The notes: generated by a model not told the origin, from the sequence alone. Numbered from the stretch's first letter, positions 1-10,480 are shown. The stretch is DNA of 64,000 nt from Phocoena phocoena (GCF_963924675.1 NC_089230.1:3101001-3165000), one strand, 5' to 3'. Numbers and translations: made by a program.

Positions 1-789
1 TCCGCGGACGCAGAGTTCTGAATGGGTTCTATAAACGGCCAGTGGGGCTGGGGACCGGGGAGTGGGGCTGAAATGTCTGTTGACGGAGGTGGGAAAAACT
101 GTGGGCAGAGCAGGTTTGGGGTGAGGGTAAGATCAAGAACCCACTTTGCCCTCCTAAGTTTCGGATGCTTTCTAGACACCCAGGTGGAGGTGCTAGTGAG
201 ACATGAGTCTAAAATTTAGGGGAGAGGTCTGAGCTGAATATATAAATGCAGTCTTCAGCGCTGAGACAGGACTTAAAACCAGGAGGCAGAGTGAGACCAC
301 CAAGGGGGCAGGTGGTGAGAGAAGGTAAGGGGGCCGTGGGCCACTCCAACGTCAAGAAGTTGGGGGGATGCAGATTCATCAAAGGTAACCCAGAGGGAAT
401 GGGCAGAAAGGTAGGATGGAAACCAGGGAGTGTGCTGTCTTGAAAGCCAAGTGAAGGGTGTGTCCATTGGAGGAGGGAACCGTAGACTCAGACCCACTCG
501 GCCGGGAAGTCAGGCAAGGGGAGGGCTAAGAACTGACCTTTGCACTGAGCAGCCGGGGGTGGCCGCTGACCTGGGGGAGAGCGGGCTTTTGCTGAGTCGC
601 TGAGCTAGAACATCTAAGACGGTCTTGTAGGCCTAGGTTCAAGAGCCAATGAGACGAGAGAAACCAGAGACAAGAGTCTAGGGCAACTGCTGGGAGCTGT
701 TTGTTGTAAAGGGGAGAGAAAGCGGTGGGAACAGCAGAGAAGATGTGGTCACCTCTAGCAGCGAGAGGGGCTGCGGCCAGGGCCCAGGT
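1..789. other. Upstream flank of the CpG island, no gene seen
   Basis: Moderately GC-rich, purine-biased DNA on the + strand with many GGGA/GAGG runs. The short ORFs on both strands have no recognisable domain, splice signal or codon bias. I see no repeat family I can name. It is best read as the distal promoter flank of the putative gene that begins near 1.9 kb. Confidence 0.5.
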
Positions 790-1866
790 GGAGGGTGGCC
801 TTCACGGGGGTGGGGAGCAGGCGCACGGGGAGAAGTCCCCCTGAGCGGCAGCTTCTCGAACAGCCTGGGCCAAACCGGGCTCTGAAGGGCTCTGCGGGTC
901 GGTCTCCACACTCCTGGGCTTCTGCTGTCACCCAGACCGCGCGCGCGGGTCCTGGGGTAGCAAAGGCGCTCTCGGATTCCCTCGGCCACGCTGTGCTCTG
1001 GGTCACATGGAAGCTTTCGTGCGCGTCCGTCAAGCTCCAGCGGGGAGCAGGGCGCCTCAGAACTCCATCCTGCGGGATCCTGAGCGAGAAGCGGGGGCAG
1101 CGCCCAAACGGGGGCGCCGCGTCCCGCTCCGGGACGGCGCGGGCCTCGCCATCCCTCAGCTCCCAGCAGCAGCACGCGGGAGACGCGCGCCCACGACCCC
1201 TGCGAGCGGGGCTCTGGTGGGGCATCCGCCCTGCGGTCCTCCGCAACCCCACGCCGCGCCATGGGGTTCGGGAGCGGAGAGCGTGCCGGCTTGTGCAGCC
1301 AAGGGTGCGCACAGCGAGGTGACACCCTCGGCCCCAGCCACTGCCCTGCGCCACATGGCCGCTCCCCTCCGCCGCGTGGCCGCGGAGGCTGGTCCGCGTC
1401 CCGGCTCTCCATGGTGCTGGGGCCGAGCGCAGCTCGATTCTGCGGTTTGCGTTCCAGCAGGGGCAGAAAAGAACGCCGGGGCTGGAGGAGCCAGAGGGGG
1501 CAGGCCCTGGGTCTCTTCTTAAGGATGGTCGTTTGGGGTCCTCCCACCCGCCCCTAGGCGAGGGAGCAAGTTCCCGCGTGGGAGGAGCGCCTCCCGCGAG
1601 GGCGACACCCTGCCCACCCAGTGGTCCCCGCGCACGGTTGTCCATCCATTCACTGCGGCTCCTGGAGCCGAGCGGCGGCCCCAAGCCTCAAACCGAATCT
1701 ATGAATGGGAAGAGGGAAGAGAAGCAACGTCCGTTTCCACTGCCTGCTTCCCCGCCCCCTCCGCGCCTCCCTCCCGGCCGAGCGAGTCCAGCGCGAAGTG
1801 ACAGGGGCAGGGGCGGGGGCCCCGCGGGGGCTGCAGCGGAGGGGTCGAGTCTGGCTGGAGACAGCG

Positions 1867-1876
1867 CTATTTATAA
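1867..1876 (+). promoter_or_regulatory. MEF2-type site that doubles as a TATA-like box
   Basis: The decamer CTATTTATAA matches the MEF2 consensus YTAWWWWTAR at every position and also resembles a TATA box (TTTATAAAC). It sits inside a CpG island that is otherwise almost free of A/T runs. If it acts as a TATA box, transcription on the + strand would start near 1895-1905. MEF2 occupancy would suggest expression in muscle, heart or neurons, but that is inference from a motif only. Confidence 0.5.
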
Positions 1877-2060
1877 ACTCTGGAGCTCCAGGATAAAGAG
1901 GGCAGAGCGGAGTCCCCTCCTCCTCGAGCCCCGGAGCCTCGCCGGGCCCCTCCCCAGCGACTTTGATTTCATTACTCCCCCTCCTCCCGCCGCGGGCGGG
2001 CTGGCAGGTGCGGGGGTGGGAGCCGTCTCCGCCCAGCAGCTTTGCCAAAGGTCCGGCTGC

Positions 2061-2140
2061 TGACGTCGGAGCGCCCGCTCCTGTCAATGAACGGCAGCGG
2101 CAGCCTGGGGACTGTCTGGCAACGAGGCTACAGACGTCAT
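2061..2140 (+). promoter_or_regulatory. Pair of CRE-like sites
   Basis: TGACGTCG at 2061-2068 and AGACGTCA at 2132-2139 each differ by one base from the palindromic cAMP response element TGACGTCA. They lie about 70 bp apart, some 165-270 bp downstream of the TATA-like box and inside the CpG island. Both retain the CG that makes CREB/ATF sites methylation-sensitive. Function is inferred from motif and location only. Confidence 0.35.
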
Positions 2141-2157
2141 CGCCTCCTGTTGGACGC

Positions 2158-2184
2158 GGGGGGGGGGGGGGGGGGGAGGGGGGG
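2158..2184 (+). repeat. Poly-G tract (G19-A-G7)
   Basis: An almost pure run of guanines, 19 G, one A and 7 G, lies in the presumed 5' untranslated region of the putative gene. Such a run can fold into intramolecular G-quadruplexes in DNA or in the transcript. Its exact length is likely to be polymorphic and is also prone to sequencing error. Confidence 0.85.
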
Positions 2185-2733
2185 TGTCCGAGCAGCAGCT
2201 CCGGCTTAAAGGAAAACTCTCCAAGTTCCAGGCAGCCAGGGAGAGTCGTTCCCGAGAGCACATGCGCCCCAAAGCCCGGTGCGCGCGGGCAGACAGGCTG
2301 GCACACTCACGCGCACACACTCAAACACACACGCACACTCGCACTTAGGTTCTCTGTAGGTGTGTGGGTCCAAAGTTGCGGCCGCGGGAGGATGAACTGA
2401 AATGGACCGGTCTTCCTTGGTGCCTAGAGCGCTCAGCGCGGCTTTCCCGGAGACCCCCAGATGGAGAAGAGGGAAAGAGGAATGCCACACACCGCTTAGA
2501 GTTGTCTGCTCCTTTTCAGGGGAGATCAGCGCGAAAGGCAGACTGCCCCACGCCTCTGGAATATGCCTGCCGAGTGGAGCAGAAGCGAGTGTTCTTGGAG
2601 AGGTCATGAACTTGGGCCACCTGGGCTCACTGGCAACTTGTTGTGCGCAGTTCTCAATGGAGCCCTGGACCCACGGGGCTCCGGGCCCGTCCGCTTTTTT
2701 TTTTTTCTCTTTGCTTTTCCTCTCTTTTTCCAG

Positions 2734-2782
2734 TGTGTGAACTTGAAGCGGAAAGCAGACAGGCGCTTCGCATACTTCGGCG
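2734..2782 (+). other. Candidate 49-nt internal exon, probably 5' UTR
   Basis: The segment is preceded by a long uninterrupted pyrimidine tract (about 2692-2731) ending in CAG at 2731-2733, and is followed by CG|GTAAGT, an excellent 5' splice site, at 2783. Both signals are close to consensus and frame a short GC-balanced block. It lies between the CpG-island promoter and the candidate coding exon at 3975, so it fits an untranslated or alternatively used exon. One frame reads CVNLKRKADRRFAYFGG, but I attach no function to that. Confidence 0.4.
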
Positions 2783-2897
2783 GTAAGTGGACTGTTCCTT
2801 GTACCTATTATTTAACCCTTGAGAGTCCAGAAAAACTCCAATCCAACCATTTAAAAAAAGTTACCATCGTTTCCCTCCATCCTTTTCGGCAATAAGA

Positions 2898-2937
<40 letters not shown>
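2898..2937 (+). repeat. (TG)n microsatellite
   Basis: About 19-20 uninterrupted TG units lie just downstream of the candidate exon donor at 2783, within the putative first introns. Such tracts are typically length-polymorphic and can adopt Z-DNA. Confidence 0.95.
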
Positions 2938-2938
<1 letters not shown>

Positions 2939-3643
2939 GTTTGGGGACATGACTGTTTTGGAAGAGGGGTGATGAGTGGAGGGGAGAAGAGAGACCTGAG
3001 TGCATAAAACCAGAAGACTCAGGGGTGCCAGAGGAGGTGAGAGGGAGGGCAGCGGAGCCCAGCGCCTGAGCGATTGCCTCCGGCTACTGCTTCTTGGACC
3101 GAGTTTCCAGCTCCAAGTTCCCTGCAAGGCTGCCCTCCAGCTGCAAACGGCCGCCCCTGCAAGGCTAGACCCAAGGGGGCCTTGGGAGGAGGCCCCCACC
3201 CTCCTGCCTCCTTTCTGGGCCTCCTTCCTCAGTTCTGAATGGGGACAAGACCCCTCCCCCTCCCGTTTCTGCCTCGGGCCTCTCTCCTTGGTCCTCCCTG
3301 CACCTCCCCCAACCCCTTTTGCAAAAGCTCAAATGATGTCACAGAGGAGGAGGGGGTCCTGTGCCCCTAGCACCTGAAGGCATCACTATATTGCATCCTG
3401 CAGCATTCTACCCAATTTTCCTTGTAATCCACTAAAAATATTCCCTTCCAAACACCACTAACACCCCCCCCCCAACACCTCCCTTCCCAGGACACCAGTC
3501 CTTTACAGACAGGGTTAGAAGTCCCCATACCCAGCACCCACGCTATCCCCCTCCTAAATTAGAAAGAAATCAGCTGAGCGCCCAAAGAGCCTCTCCTCCC
3601 TAGCGTTTTGGTCTCTTTTTCCCTCTGGGCTTACCCTTCTAGT

Positions 3644-3720
3644 GGAAGGAAAAAGAGGAAGGAGGAAGGCGAGAGGGAGAGAGGGAGAGGGAGAGAGAGG
3701 GAGAGAGAGAGAGCAGAGAG
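3644..3720 (+). repeat. Purine-rich (GAGAGG)n simple repeat
   Basis: A 77-bp nearly pure purine tract of GAGA/GGGA units. The mirror-like purine strand could form triplex DNA. It lies just upstream of the pyrimidine-rich stretch that precedes the coding exon candidate. Confidence 0.85.
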
Positions 3721-3802
3721 CCCCCTAGACGGAGGACTGCTGCTGAACTGATTGTAGGCTCTCTGTGCCGCCTGCACGCCTGGTTCCTGCTTCCCCAAAG
3801 TG

Positions 3803-3921
3803 CCTTCCCTCCTTCAGCAGCAATTCCTCTCCAGCCATCTCCCTCCCCGGCCTCTCCTCCCCACCTCTTTCGCCCGTCTCTCTCCCCTCCACCTAACCCC
3901 ACCTTCACTCTCCTCTCCGAG
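3803..3921 (+). other. Extended pyrimidine tract before the coding exon candidate
   Basis: A roughly 115-bp stretch is very strongly pyrimidine on the + strand (CTCC, CCTCTC units) and ends in CCGAG at 3917-3921, a possible AG acceptor. A second AG at 3971-3972 (GGCAG) lies two bases before the start codon's preceding bases. One of these would be the 3' splice site if the exon is internal. The tract could alternatively be a TATA-less second promoter of the pyrimidine type. Confidence 0.35.
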
Positions 3922-3974
3922 GGGGGAGGCTGGGGGTGCGGAAAGAACACCCCAAAGCCCCAGCCCCGGCAGAG

Positions 3975-4071
3975 ATGTCGAAGAAACGCAAAGCCCTGGA
4001 GGGTGGAGGACAGTCGGGGCTCCCAGAGGAGGAGCCCACTGCCTGCTTTGAGGGCGGCAGCCAGGAGGAAG
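3975..4071 (+). CDS. Candidate first coding exon of an unidentified gene (N-terminal 32 residues)
   Basis: The ATG at 3975 has a purine at -3 (GAGATGT). The reading frame gives MSKKRKALEGGGQSGL followed by an acidic stretch with LPEEEP, and ends in SQEE before a splice donor, GAAG|GTAGGG, at 4072. The frame remains open past the donor to the TGA stop at 4128, so the exon boundary is inferred from the donor, not from a stop. The basic KKRK at residues 3-6 looks like a short nuclear-localisation signal; a Gly-rich linker and an acidic patch follow, which would suit a disordered N-terminus. The exon ends in phase 1. Its position 2.1 kb downstream of the CpG-island promoter supports a real gene start. 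I do not recognise the protein family and assign no symbol. The main alternative is a chance ORF in GC-rich DNA. Confidence 0.5.
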
Positions 4072-7000
4072 GTAGGGAGAGCCAGGCTGGAGGAAAGGAA
4101 AGGAGCCTGCAGGGAAGGTCTGGGAGTTGAGATGCTCTGCAGGAATGCTCCAGCCGGTGCTCGGCAGCTCCCTGTGTCAAGGCAACTTGAGTAGACTTTT
4201 TTCCCCACAAATGGGATTTTCCATGTGCCTCCAGGAAATGGGGGGCGGGGGAGTGGGAATGTGCTGAGCAGGCTGACATTGAAGACCCAAATTTGGGTGA
4301 ACTTGAAACTCTGTGTGGAGAAGAGGAGGTGGGGTGGAGTGGGAGAGGAGGCTGGAAGAGGCTGGGTATGGATTGGGGATGGCTGGCCATTTCCCGTCCT
4401 CTGCCTTGCTGTCACATACATGGGGGTGTCGAACTGTCCTGTGGTTCTGTGGCCTGTACTGACGTCTGTGCAGGACGCCTGGGTCTGGAGAGTGGGTGCT
4501 GGTGCTGTCCCCTCATGTGTGTTGCTGGCAAGGGGCGTCAGGAGGGCTGCTGCTTCTCCCAGGCTTCTCCAGTCCAGGGATGCTCAGGGTTGCGTCATGT
4601 TGAATCCCCATCTGCTCAGGCAGCCCTTTGCATCCTCCCGAAGTTGGAGGTGAGGCTTGAGGCAGATCTAATGGTGGACTGATCTCAAGGGGAGGTGCTG
4701 TGCCACAAGCATCTGGGGACTCCTTTCCCTGGAATCAAACCAACGAAAAAGTGAAGATGGGAAATTTCCTATGGAAGCAAAAGTAATTCTTGGATATCTG
4801 ATTGCCACATAAAAGCAACCCAGTCAGACACCTTCTATTTCACTTACAGTATTCTGGATTTGGTTGAAAGTAGGCCCCGATGAACTAGTCAAGTTCTTTT
4901 CTGGACTGTAGTTTAAACACAAAGGAAATATGAACCAGATGCAAATGTTTTGTTATCGGTTAAGCTGTGGAAGGGGAGGTGAAAGGGCCTGTGGGGGAAA
5001 GGTCTGAACCCAGGCAGGGAGAGGAGCTGTGTTTTGGGGTTGCTCTTCTTTTCAGAGGGGAGCCCTGTGGCCTGGTCGGTGGCAGGGGCTGGTCGGGGCA
5101 CCAGGGGACTGGGCGTGTACCTCCAAAATGGAGTCCATGGCTTTTCTCCTTTGACGTCATAAGAAATACGAAGTCATCAAAGTCCTTCCTGCTCATAAGA
5201 CATGAATCTCTGTGTCCCCTTGCATGGCTTGTGTGCGTTTTAAAGCAAAGGGTCTGGTTTTGGTTCTCCCTGGTCAGTGGGATTTAATGGAAGCAGGTGA
5301 GAGCAATGTCTCCCACTCACCTCAGAAGCGGTTGTATTTCAGTGTCTGCCCATGTTTTGACTTTCTTTGCTCAGTTATGATCTTAGAGCAAAAGTTAGTA
5401 CAGCTCTTCAATTAATTTTACTGGAAAAAAATGGCATTTGGTAAGACATTCAGATATGGCAATGATTCTATCTGAATGGTATTTTGGTATTTTTCCATCT
5501 TTGGGGAGAATAATTCGGTATCACCATGGGTGTCTGACAGATTCATCAGCTCTATACTCAGCATTCAGTTTTGGCCCGAGGTTACTCTCAAAGGTGCATA
5601 CTATGTTCTTTTGGTTAAGCAACTAGTGAAGTCTATGGGAACTGACGTGATTATCCTGGTATATAACAACCTGGATACATTTTATGCCATTTTCTAATAA
5701 TTAGTGAATGCATGGCTGGCATTTATAAAAGCAATAAGAATTGTATTTTAGCAAACATTTATCGTCCTTTTGGTGGAAATGTGTGGTATTAGAATTTAAA
5801 AAGCTATGTTCTGGAGGTCCTGTACTAACAGTAGTAGCAAAATTCCCACATTCCCTAGTGTGATAGGACCCGGCCGAGAATATTTTGTAAGTCATAACAG
5901 GCAATAGTAAGTACCTGTATCTATGTTATTCAGAGATTATCACAATTTTGAAGTGACTTATGGTACAGATTGGTTTTGTTAGAGCTTAAAAATGTCTACT
6001 GGTTTTACTGTTTCCTTTGCATTTGGCAAATAAAAATGCTACTAGATAATTGCCTATGAATATGTAACTGTAGAAACCATTAAGCGTGTGAATACTCAAG
6101 TACCATAGGATTGTGAATGCATTTCCTTGGGAAATGGTAGTCATGGCACTCACCGAACGTGATGGAAACACATCTCTACATATGTGGGAGGGTGTATGGC
6201 TGTGGGTACTTTGACCATGGAAGATGGGGAGGCCAGGTGTAAACCAGTGTTTGAGTGACGGGTGCCTATGCACCTGCAACAAAATATACAAGGACACTTA
6301 CACGTGGTTAAGGACCTCGACCTTATCACCTCTCCAACTCAAGGCTGTGTCTTTCCTTTGAGTCTCTCGGCCAAGCTTGACAATATGCATGCACTGAACA
6401 GGAGAGAAAAGCATTTACATCAGTTTTGCTGACCTTGTATATCAGAAGGGCTTTCTTTTGAGCTCCAGCAAGTTGGAAGGCCGACGTGTTTGTTCATTTC
6501 AACCACTGAAAGCACATTATAGCATCTATTAGATCAAGGCAATTGGAAATTAAGTTTCATTGGGAGTCATTGATTTGAAGACCGTCTGTCAGCAGGTTGG
6601 CTTGGTCTAAAGTTTTAAACAGCCAGTAAGCATGCAGGCTGCCTGGAGGGAGTGGAGTGGGAACTTTGAACAGAAGAACGGAAACCATTGCCCCTATTCG
6701 TGCCCTCACCTGCCACCAATCTGCGCCCCAGTCACGAGGGTAGGTGTCCATTCAGGCCCTAGGTGGCTATTTCCTGTAACGGCTCCTGTCCTGTTAATCA
6801 TTTCTCTTTAGGAGATTCCTTATGAGATGAAGGTAAGATGGTGAACGGGTTGTTGTGAACACACATGGATGGTTTCCTTTTTCTCCCTGACTTATTTGCT
6901 CAGCTGTGGCAAGGGGACAGTGAAGTGCCCTGTCCTAGTTTGGCTGAACGTTTATTTGGAAGTCCGCTGAAGTTATCTGACGTGTGTGCGTATGTGTAAA

Positions 7001-8283
7001 ATCACGATCGGGACCAGGGTATGGTCCTCTTGTGGGCCCCAGCTGGCTCTGTGTCCACCGTGTGTTCAGACTCTACTGATGGGAGATATTTGCATAAAAT
7101 GTTAAACATATAAAGATTTTGTGTTTACAACTTAGAGAGATCTGGTGTGCAAATGGACAATGCCGGCCACAATTTTTGCTTTGCTTTGCATCTACTGTCT
7201 TTCATGGCCTTGAACTTAGACATGAGAGTATGTTACAGCATTCATCTGGCTGTGAAGGTGATGGGTATGTATGTCGAAGACCATGTGGGAAGAGGCTCTG
7301 ATGGAAACAATGAATAATTATAATTATTGATCTTATCCCATAGGAAGATACTTCTGTTTTTTCATTCTCTTCACATTCCCTTCATATTGGTCCCTTTTCA
7401 AGGAATTGTTATTTACTTAGATACTTTGGTCTAATCACATGATGTTGCATTAGTTACTCTACACTGAAATATAACATTAAAGCCTATTTTCCAACACTTA
7501 CCCTCTAGTTAGAAACCTGTTCTCTCAGCCCCTGTGGGCTCTTCCTAGGCTCTCGGAAACCCATTTCTGTTCTCCCCTTTCCCCACCCACACCCTAACAG
7601 TTCTGTATTGTTTTGTCTTCTGACTTTAATTCTCCTCTCTTTTAAGATGATTTTTGGATATAAAATGATGTCAAATGTTTATTATTGCATTCAGTTAATC
7701 TCATGAGGGTTTTAAAAGTAAGTAGTTTCTATCTTTGATGAGCTTGGTTAAGATCCTATCCAACCCAGTTTTCTGGTTTCCTGTCACTCTGGGGTGTAAA
7801 GTCACCCGAAGGGGGCCTCTGCAGTGAAGGAGGTCAGGGGAGGTTTGAACAGAACCCATGACCTACTCATGTTTTATACTCCTCAAGTTTCTTGAGCCAC
7901 AGTGAGACTGTCTATGGGTAGCTATTCCTTCATCTGACGAGGTAATGACTGAAGTAAACGTTGGTTTCTTAAAATTGTGTTCCTGTTTGACGTCACACTG
8001 GCTTTTGGGTTTTGTGGCTTCCCTGTATTATTCACAGGCCATTGGCTTTGGGGGCATCTGGAAACAGGGGCAGGGGAAGCCTTAGCAACTCTGTACCTCT
8101 AAAACCAGTTAAAGCTGAACATCTAGATTGTTAACTGCCCTACGTCTACATGACCCCCTAAAACCAGTTGAAATGATTTTTTCCGAACAGATTAATTGTT
8201 TTAGAATAGTTGATCAGATTTTTAATTATTATAAGAAAAATCTCTTAAAGGGTTATTTATAATCATTAATAGCAAAGAGTGGG
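4072..8283. other. Putative large first intron, unique sequence
   Basis: After the donor at 4072, GC content and CpG fall to ordinary intronic levels. I found no exon with paired splice signals and coding character, and no young repeat, over these 4.2 kb. Short ORFs of 60-140 codons on both strands show no recognisable domain. Some AT-rich blocks (for example 5400-6100) may be decayed transposons, but I cannot assign them by eye. Confidence 0.5.
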
Positions 8284-8322
8284 CTTGACCCCTGGAAGAA
8301 AATCTTGACCCCTGAAGAAAAT
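8284..8322 (+). repeat. 20-bp tandem duplication
   Basis: CTTGACCCCTGGAAGAAAAT is followed directly by a second copy missing one G. This is a local slippage-type duplication in otherwise unique sequence; no function is suggested. Confidence 0.85.
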
Positions 8323-9249
8323 CTCACAAGCACACATTCCACAGAAGCTTGATGGCGAAGAGCGTACAGTCCAGATGTTTTTCAGCTCTCACCTTAGTTT
8401 CTCTGGCTCCCACCAGGAAGGCCGTTTTGCCCTCCAGTGTGCCAAAGATGGTTGGCGGGGAGAGGAGAGTTTGGGGGAAAAGAAGGACAAGAATACAGAG
8501 TAGCATCCAGGGGTGCGTCCTCACACGTGGACCAGAAAGGAAGTCCCATTAGTCTACAAAGACATGCCTGTTGCCGGTTTCCTCATCTGTAACATCAGAA
8601 GGTTGAATCAGATGACCTGGATGGTGAAATTTTTAAGACTTTGAATAGGATTGTGTGAAGAAGCAGGTAAACCATAACCGACTCCAAACGAAATGGTAAC
8701 TCGCCAAGGAAGTAGATGAGCAGCAGTTCTTGCTGACGTGAAAAGCTGGGGAAGTCACTTAACATCTGCACAATTTGGACAGGCTGGTGGCTGGGGCAAT
8801 GCTTTCTCTCCATTCTTTCCAGAACTACCAGACACTCTGAGCATGGTGGGGTGTTAACTGAGGGTACCTTCTGATCTATGGTTTAGAAGCAACTCTTTAC
8901 GTTGAAAGCAGTTTTGTTTATACTCTGATTTGCTAGCCCCTTCCCTGCCCCCCCACAAACACCCACCTTCCCCCTTCCCACCAGTGCAGAAACAGGATTG
9001 CAAATAAACAGAGGTAAGAGCTCTGTGGAGATGTTTCCTTCAAGTGCTTCCATGACGGGACTTAACCGTGCAAATGGAATCTTGTCTTCTTAGGTAAGCT
9101 GAAGTTATCTTCACTCTCTTGGCTGGAGGAGCAGCATTGTTTAGTATAAGAACTGCTCAAACGGGATATGAGATTCTTGTTAAAAGCTCTTTAACTTTCT
9201 GTCCTCTTCCTTGATGAATGCAATGTGGCAATCACAATGATCAACACCA
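8323..9249. other. Unique intronic-type sequence
   Basis: No gene, RNA gene or recognisable young repeat was seen. ORFs of 66-72 codons on both strands lack coding character. The part near 8570-8640 (CCTCATCTGTAAC motif) might be a very decayed MIR core, but the match is too short to annotate. Confidence 0.45.
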
Positions 9250-9251
9250 TC

Positions 9252-9838
9252 ATATTATATATATACACACATATATATTATATATACACACACACATACA
9301 TATTATACACACACACATATATTATACACACACATACACACACACATACACACATATTATACACATACACGCACACACATATACACATACACACACATAC
9401 ACACACATATACACATACACACATATACACAACACACACATATACACACACACATACACAACACACACATATACACACACACATTATACACAACACACAC
9501 AGATACACACATGCACACACACATATACACACACACATACACAACACGCACACACACATATTATACACAACACGCACATATACACACACATTATACACAA
9601 CACGCACATATACACACACATATATTATACACAACACGCACATATACACACACATATTATACACAACACGCACAGATACACACACACATATTATACACAA
9701 CACGCACATATACACACACACATATTCACAACACGCACATATACACACACACATTATATACAACACGCACATACACACACATATACACAACACGCACACA
9801 CACATATACACAACACGCACATATACACACATGCACAT
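9252..9838 (+). repeat. AC/AT-rich satellite-like array with higher-order repeat of about 31 bp
   Basis: The array starts as an AT/AC microsatellite and becomes a minisatellite in which the 10-mer ACAACACGCA recurs at 9541, 9567, 9597, 9631, 9663, 9697, 9728, 9760, 9787 and 9810 (spacing 26, 30, 34, 32, 34, 31, 32, 27, 23). Units are joined by CATATACACAC and ATTATACAC variants. The array is nearly pure alternating purine/pyrimidine, hence prone to Z-DNA. It lacks stop codons in several frames on both strands, which creates ORFs of up to 297 codons made of HTHTYTH or VCVCVC; these are not genes. Confidence 0.95.
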
Positions 9839-9977
9839 GGTAAAAAGTGTAAATATCACGGCAGGCCTTACAGAAAAGATGCAAAATATGTCCCCCTCCA
9901 ACCCCATTCACCCTTCCCAAAGGTCACCCACGTTACAAGGTTCTTATGACACCAACCAGAAATGTTCTGTGTGTATA

Positions 9978-10160
9978 CAGTCGTCCCTCAAAATCCTCAA
10001 GGGATTGGTTCCAGGACCCCCTGTGGATACAAAAACCCAAGGATTCTCAAGTCCCACAGTCAGCCCTCCCTATCTTTGGTTCTACATATACAGATTCACC
10101 CAACTGTGGATCGTGTAGCACTATATGTATTTGTTGAAAAAAAATCTGTGTCGAGGTGAA
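9978..10160 (+). mobile_element. Tigger/MER2-type DNA transposon remnant
   Basis: The sequence starts with CAGTCGTCCCTC, immediately after TA (the typical Tc1/mariner-pogo target), and continues with diverged matches to the well-known GGTTCCAGGACC, GTGGATAC and CCAACTGTGGATCGTGTAG motifs of the MER2/Tigger family. The left terminal inverted repeat is visible; I did not find a matching right end, so the copy is truncated or decayed. It directly abuts the AC/AT array. Confidence 0.7.
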
Positions 10161-10209
10161 CTTGTGCGGTCGCTCAAGGCTCACCTGTGCAGGAGTGCAT
10201 ACATGATAT

Positions 10210-10480
10210 CCCTTTCTTACACAAACACGAGCATCCTCCACCTACTTTTCTCCTGTACCTTTCTTTATTCACTACTTATGTATTGGAAATTTACCAGCAT
10301 ATATAGATCGACTTGATTTTTATTGTCTGTATAGTATTCCACGGCACAATGTAACATAACTGATAATTCTTATGGAATTAATCTTTTTATACATAATGCT
10401 ATAATAAGCAACCACGCAGTATATTTTTGAGCACGTGTATAAATCTATCTGTTGGTGAATTTCCGGAGAGAGAAGTTGAA
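10210..10480. mobile_element. Probable ancient L1 fragment
   Basis: The text contains a decayed version of the L1 stretch with GTATAGTATTCCA followed by AATAAGCAACCA and TTGAGCACGTGTATAAATCTATCTG. That order is found in old mammalian L1 elements. No target duplication or tail is visible. Confidence 0.45.

Larger units (their letters stand above)
790..2400. promoter_or_regulatory. CpG island with putative gene promoter
   Basis: This is the only extended stretch of the window that is both very GC-rich and dense in CG dinucleotides; elsewhere CG is depleted, as usual in mammals. It contains a TATA/MEF2-like element (1867-1876), CRE-like sites (2061-2068, 2133-2139), a long poly-G run and several CAG|GT donor-like sites, for example the exon/intron-like boundary at 2007/2008. 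Several overlapping ORFs of 130-310 codons occur here on both strands. That is expected in GC-rich DNA poor in stop codons, and none shows a recognisable protein. I read the island as a bidirectionally open promoter region with transcription to the right, because the candidate exons lie on that side. Confidence 0.75.

Noticed and set aside
678..1684. Large overlapping ORFs of 289 and 309 codons on the minus strand of the CpG island
   Set aside because: Composition is extreme (Pro/Arg/Ala-rich), several frames on both strands are open at once, and no domain is recognisable. This is typical of stop-poor GC-rich DNA.
3639..4421. 260-codon minus-strand ORF across the candidate coding exon
   Set aside because: It runs antisense through pyrimidine/purine simple-sequence tracts and is a low-complexity Ser/Pro/Leu product; the + strand exon with a splice donor explains the site better.
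9225..10118. 297-codon His/Thr/Tyr ORF
   Set aside because: It is produced entirely by the AC/AT tandem array.
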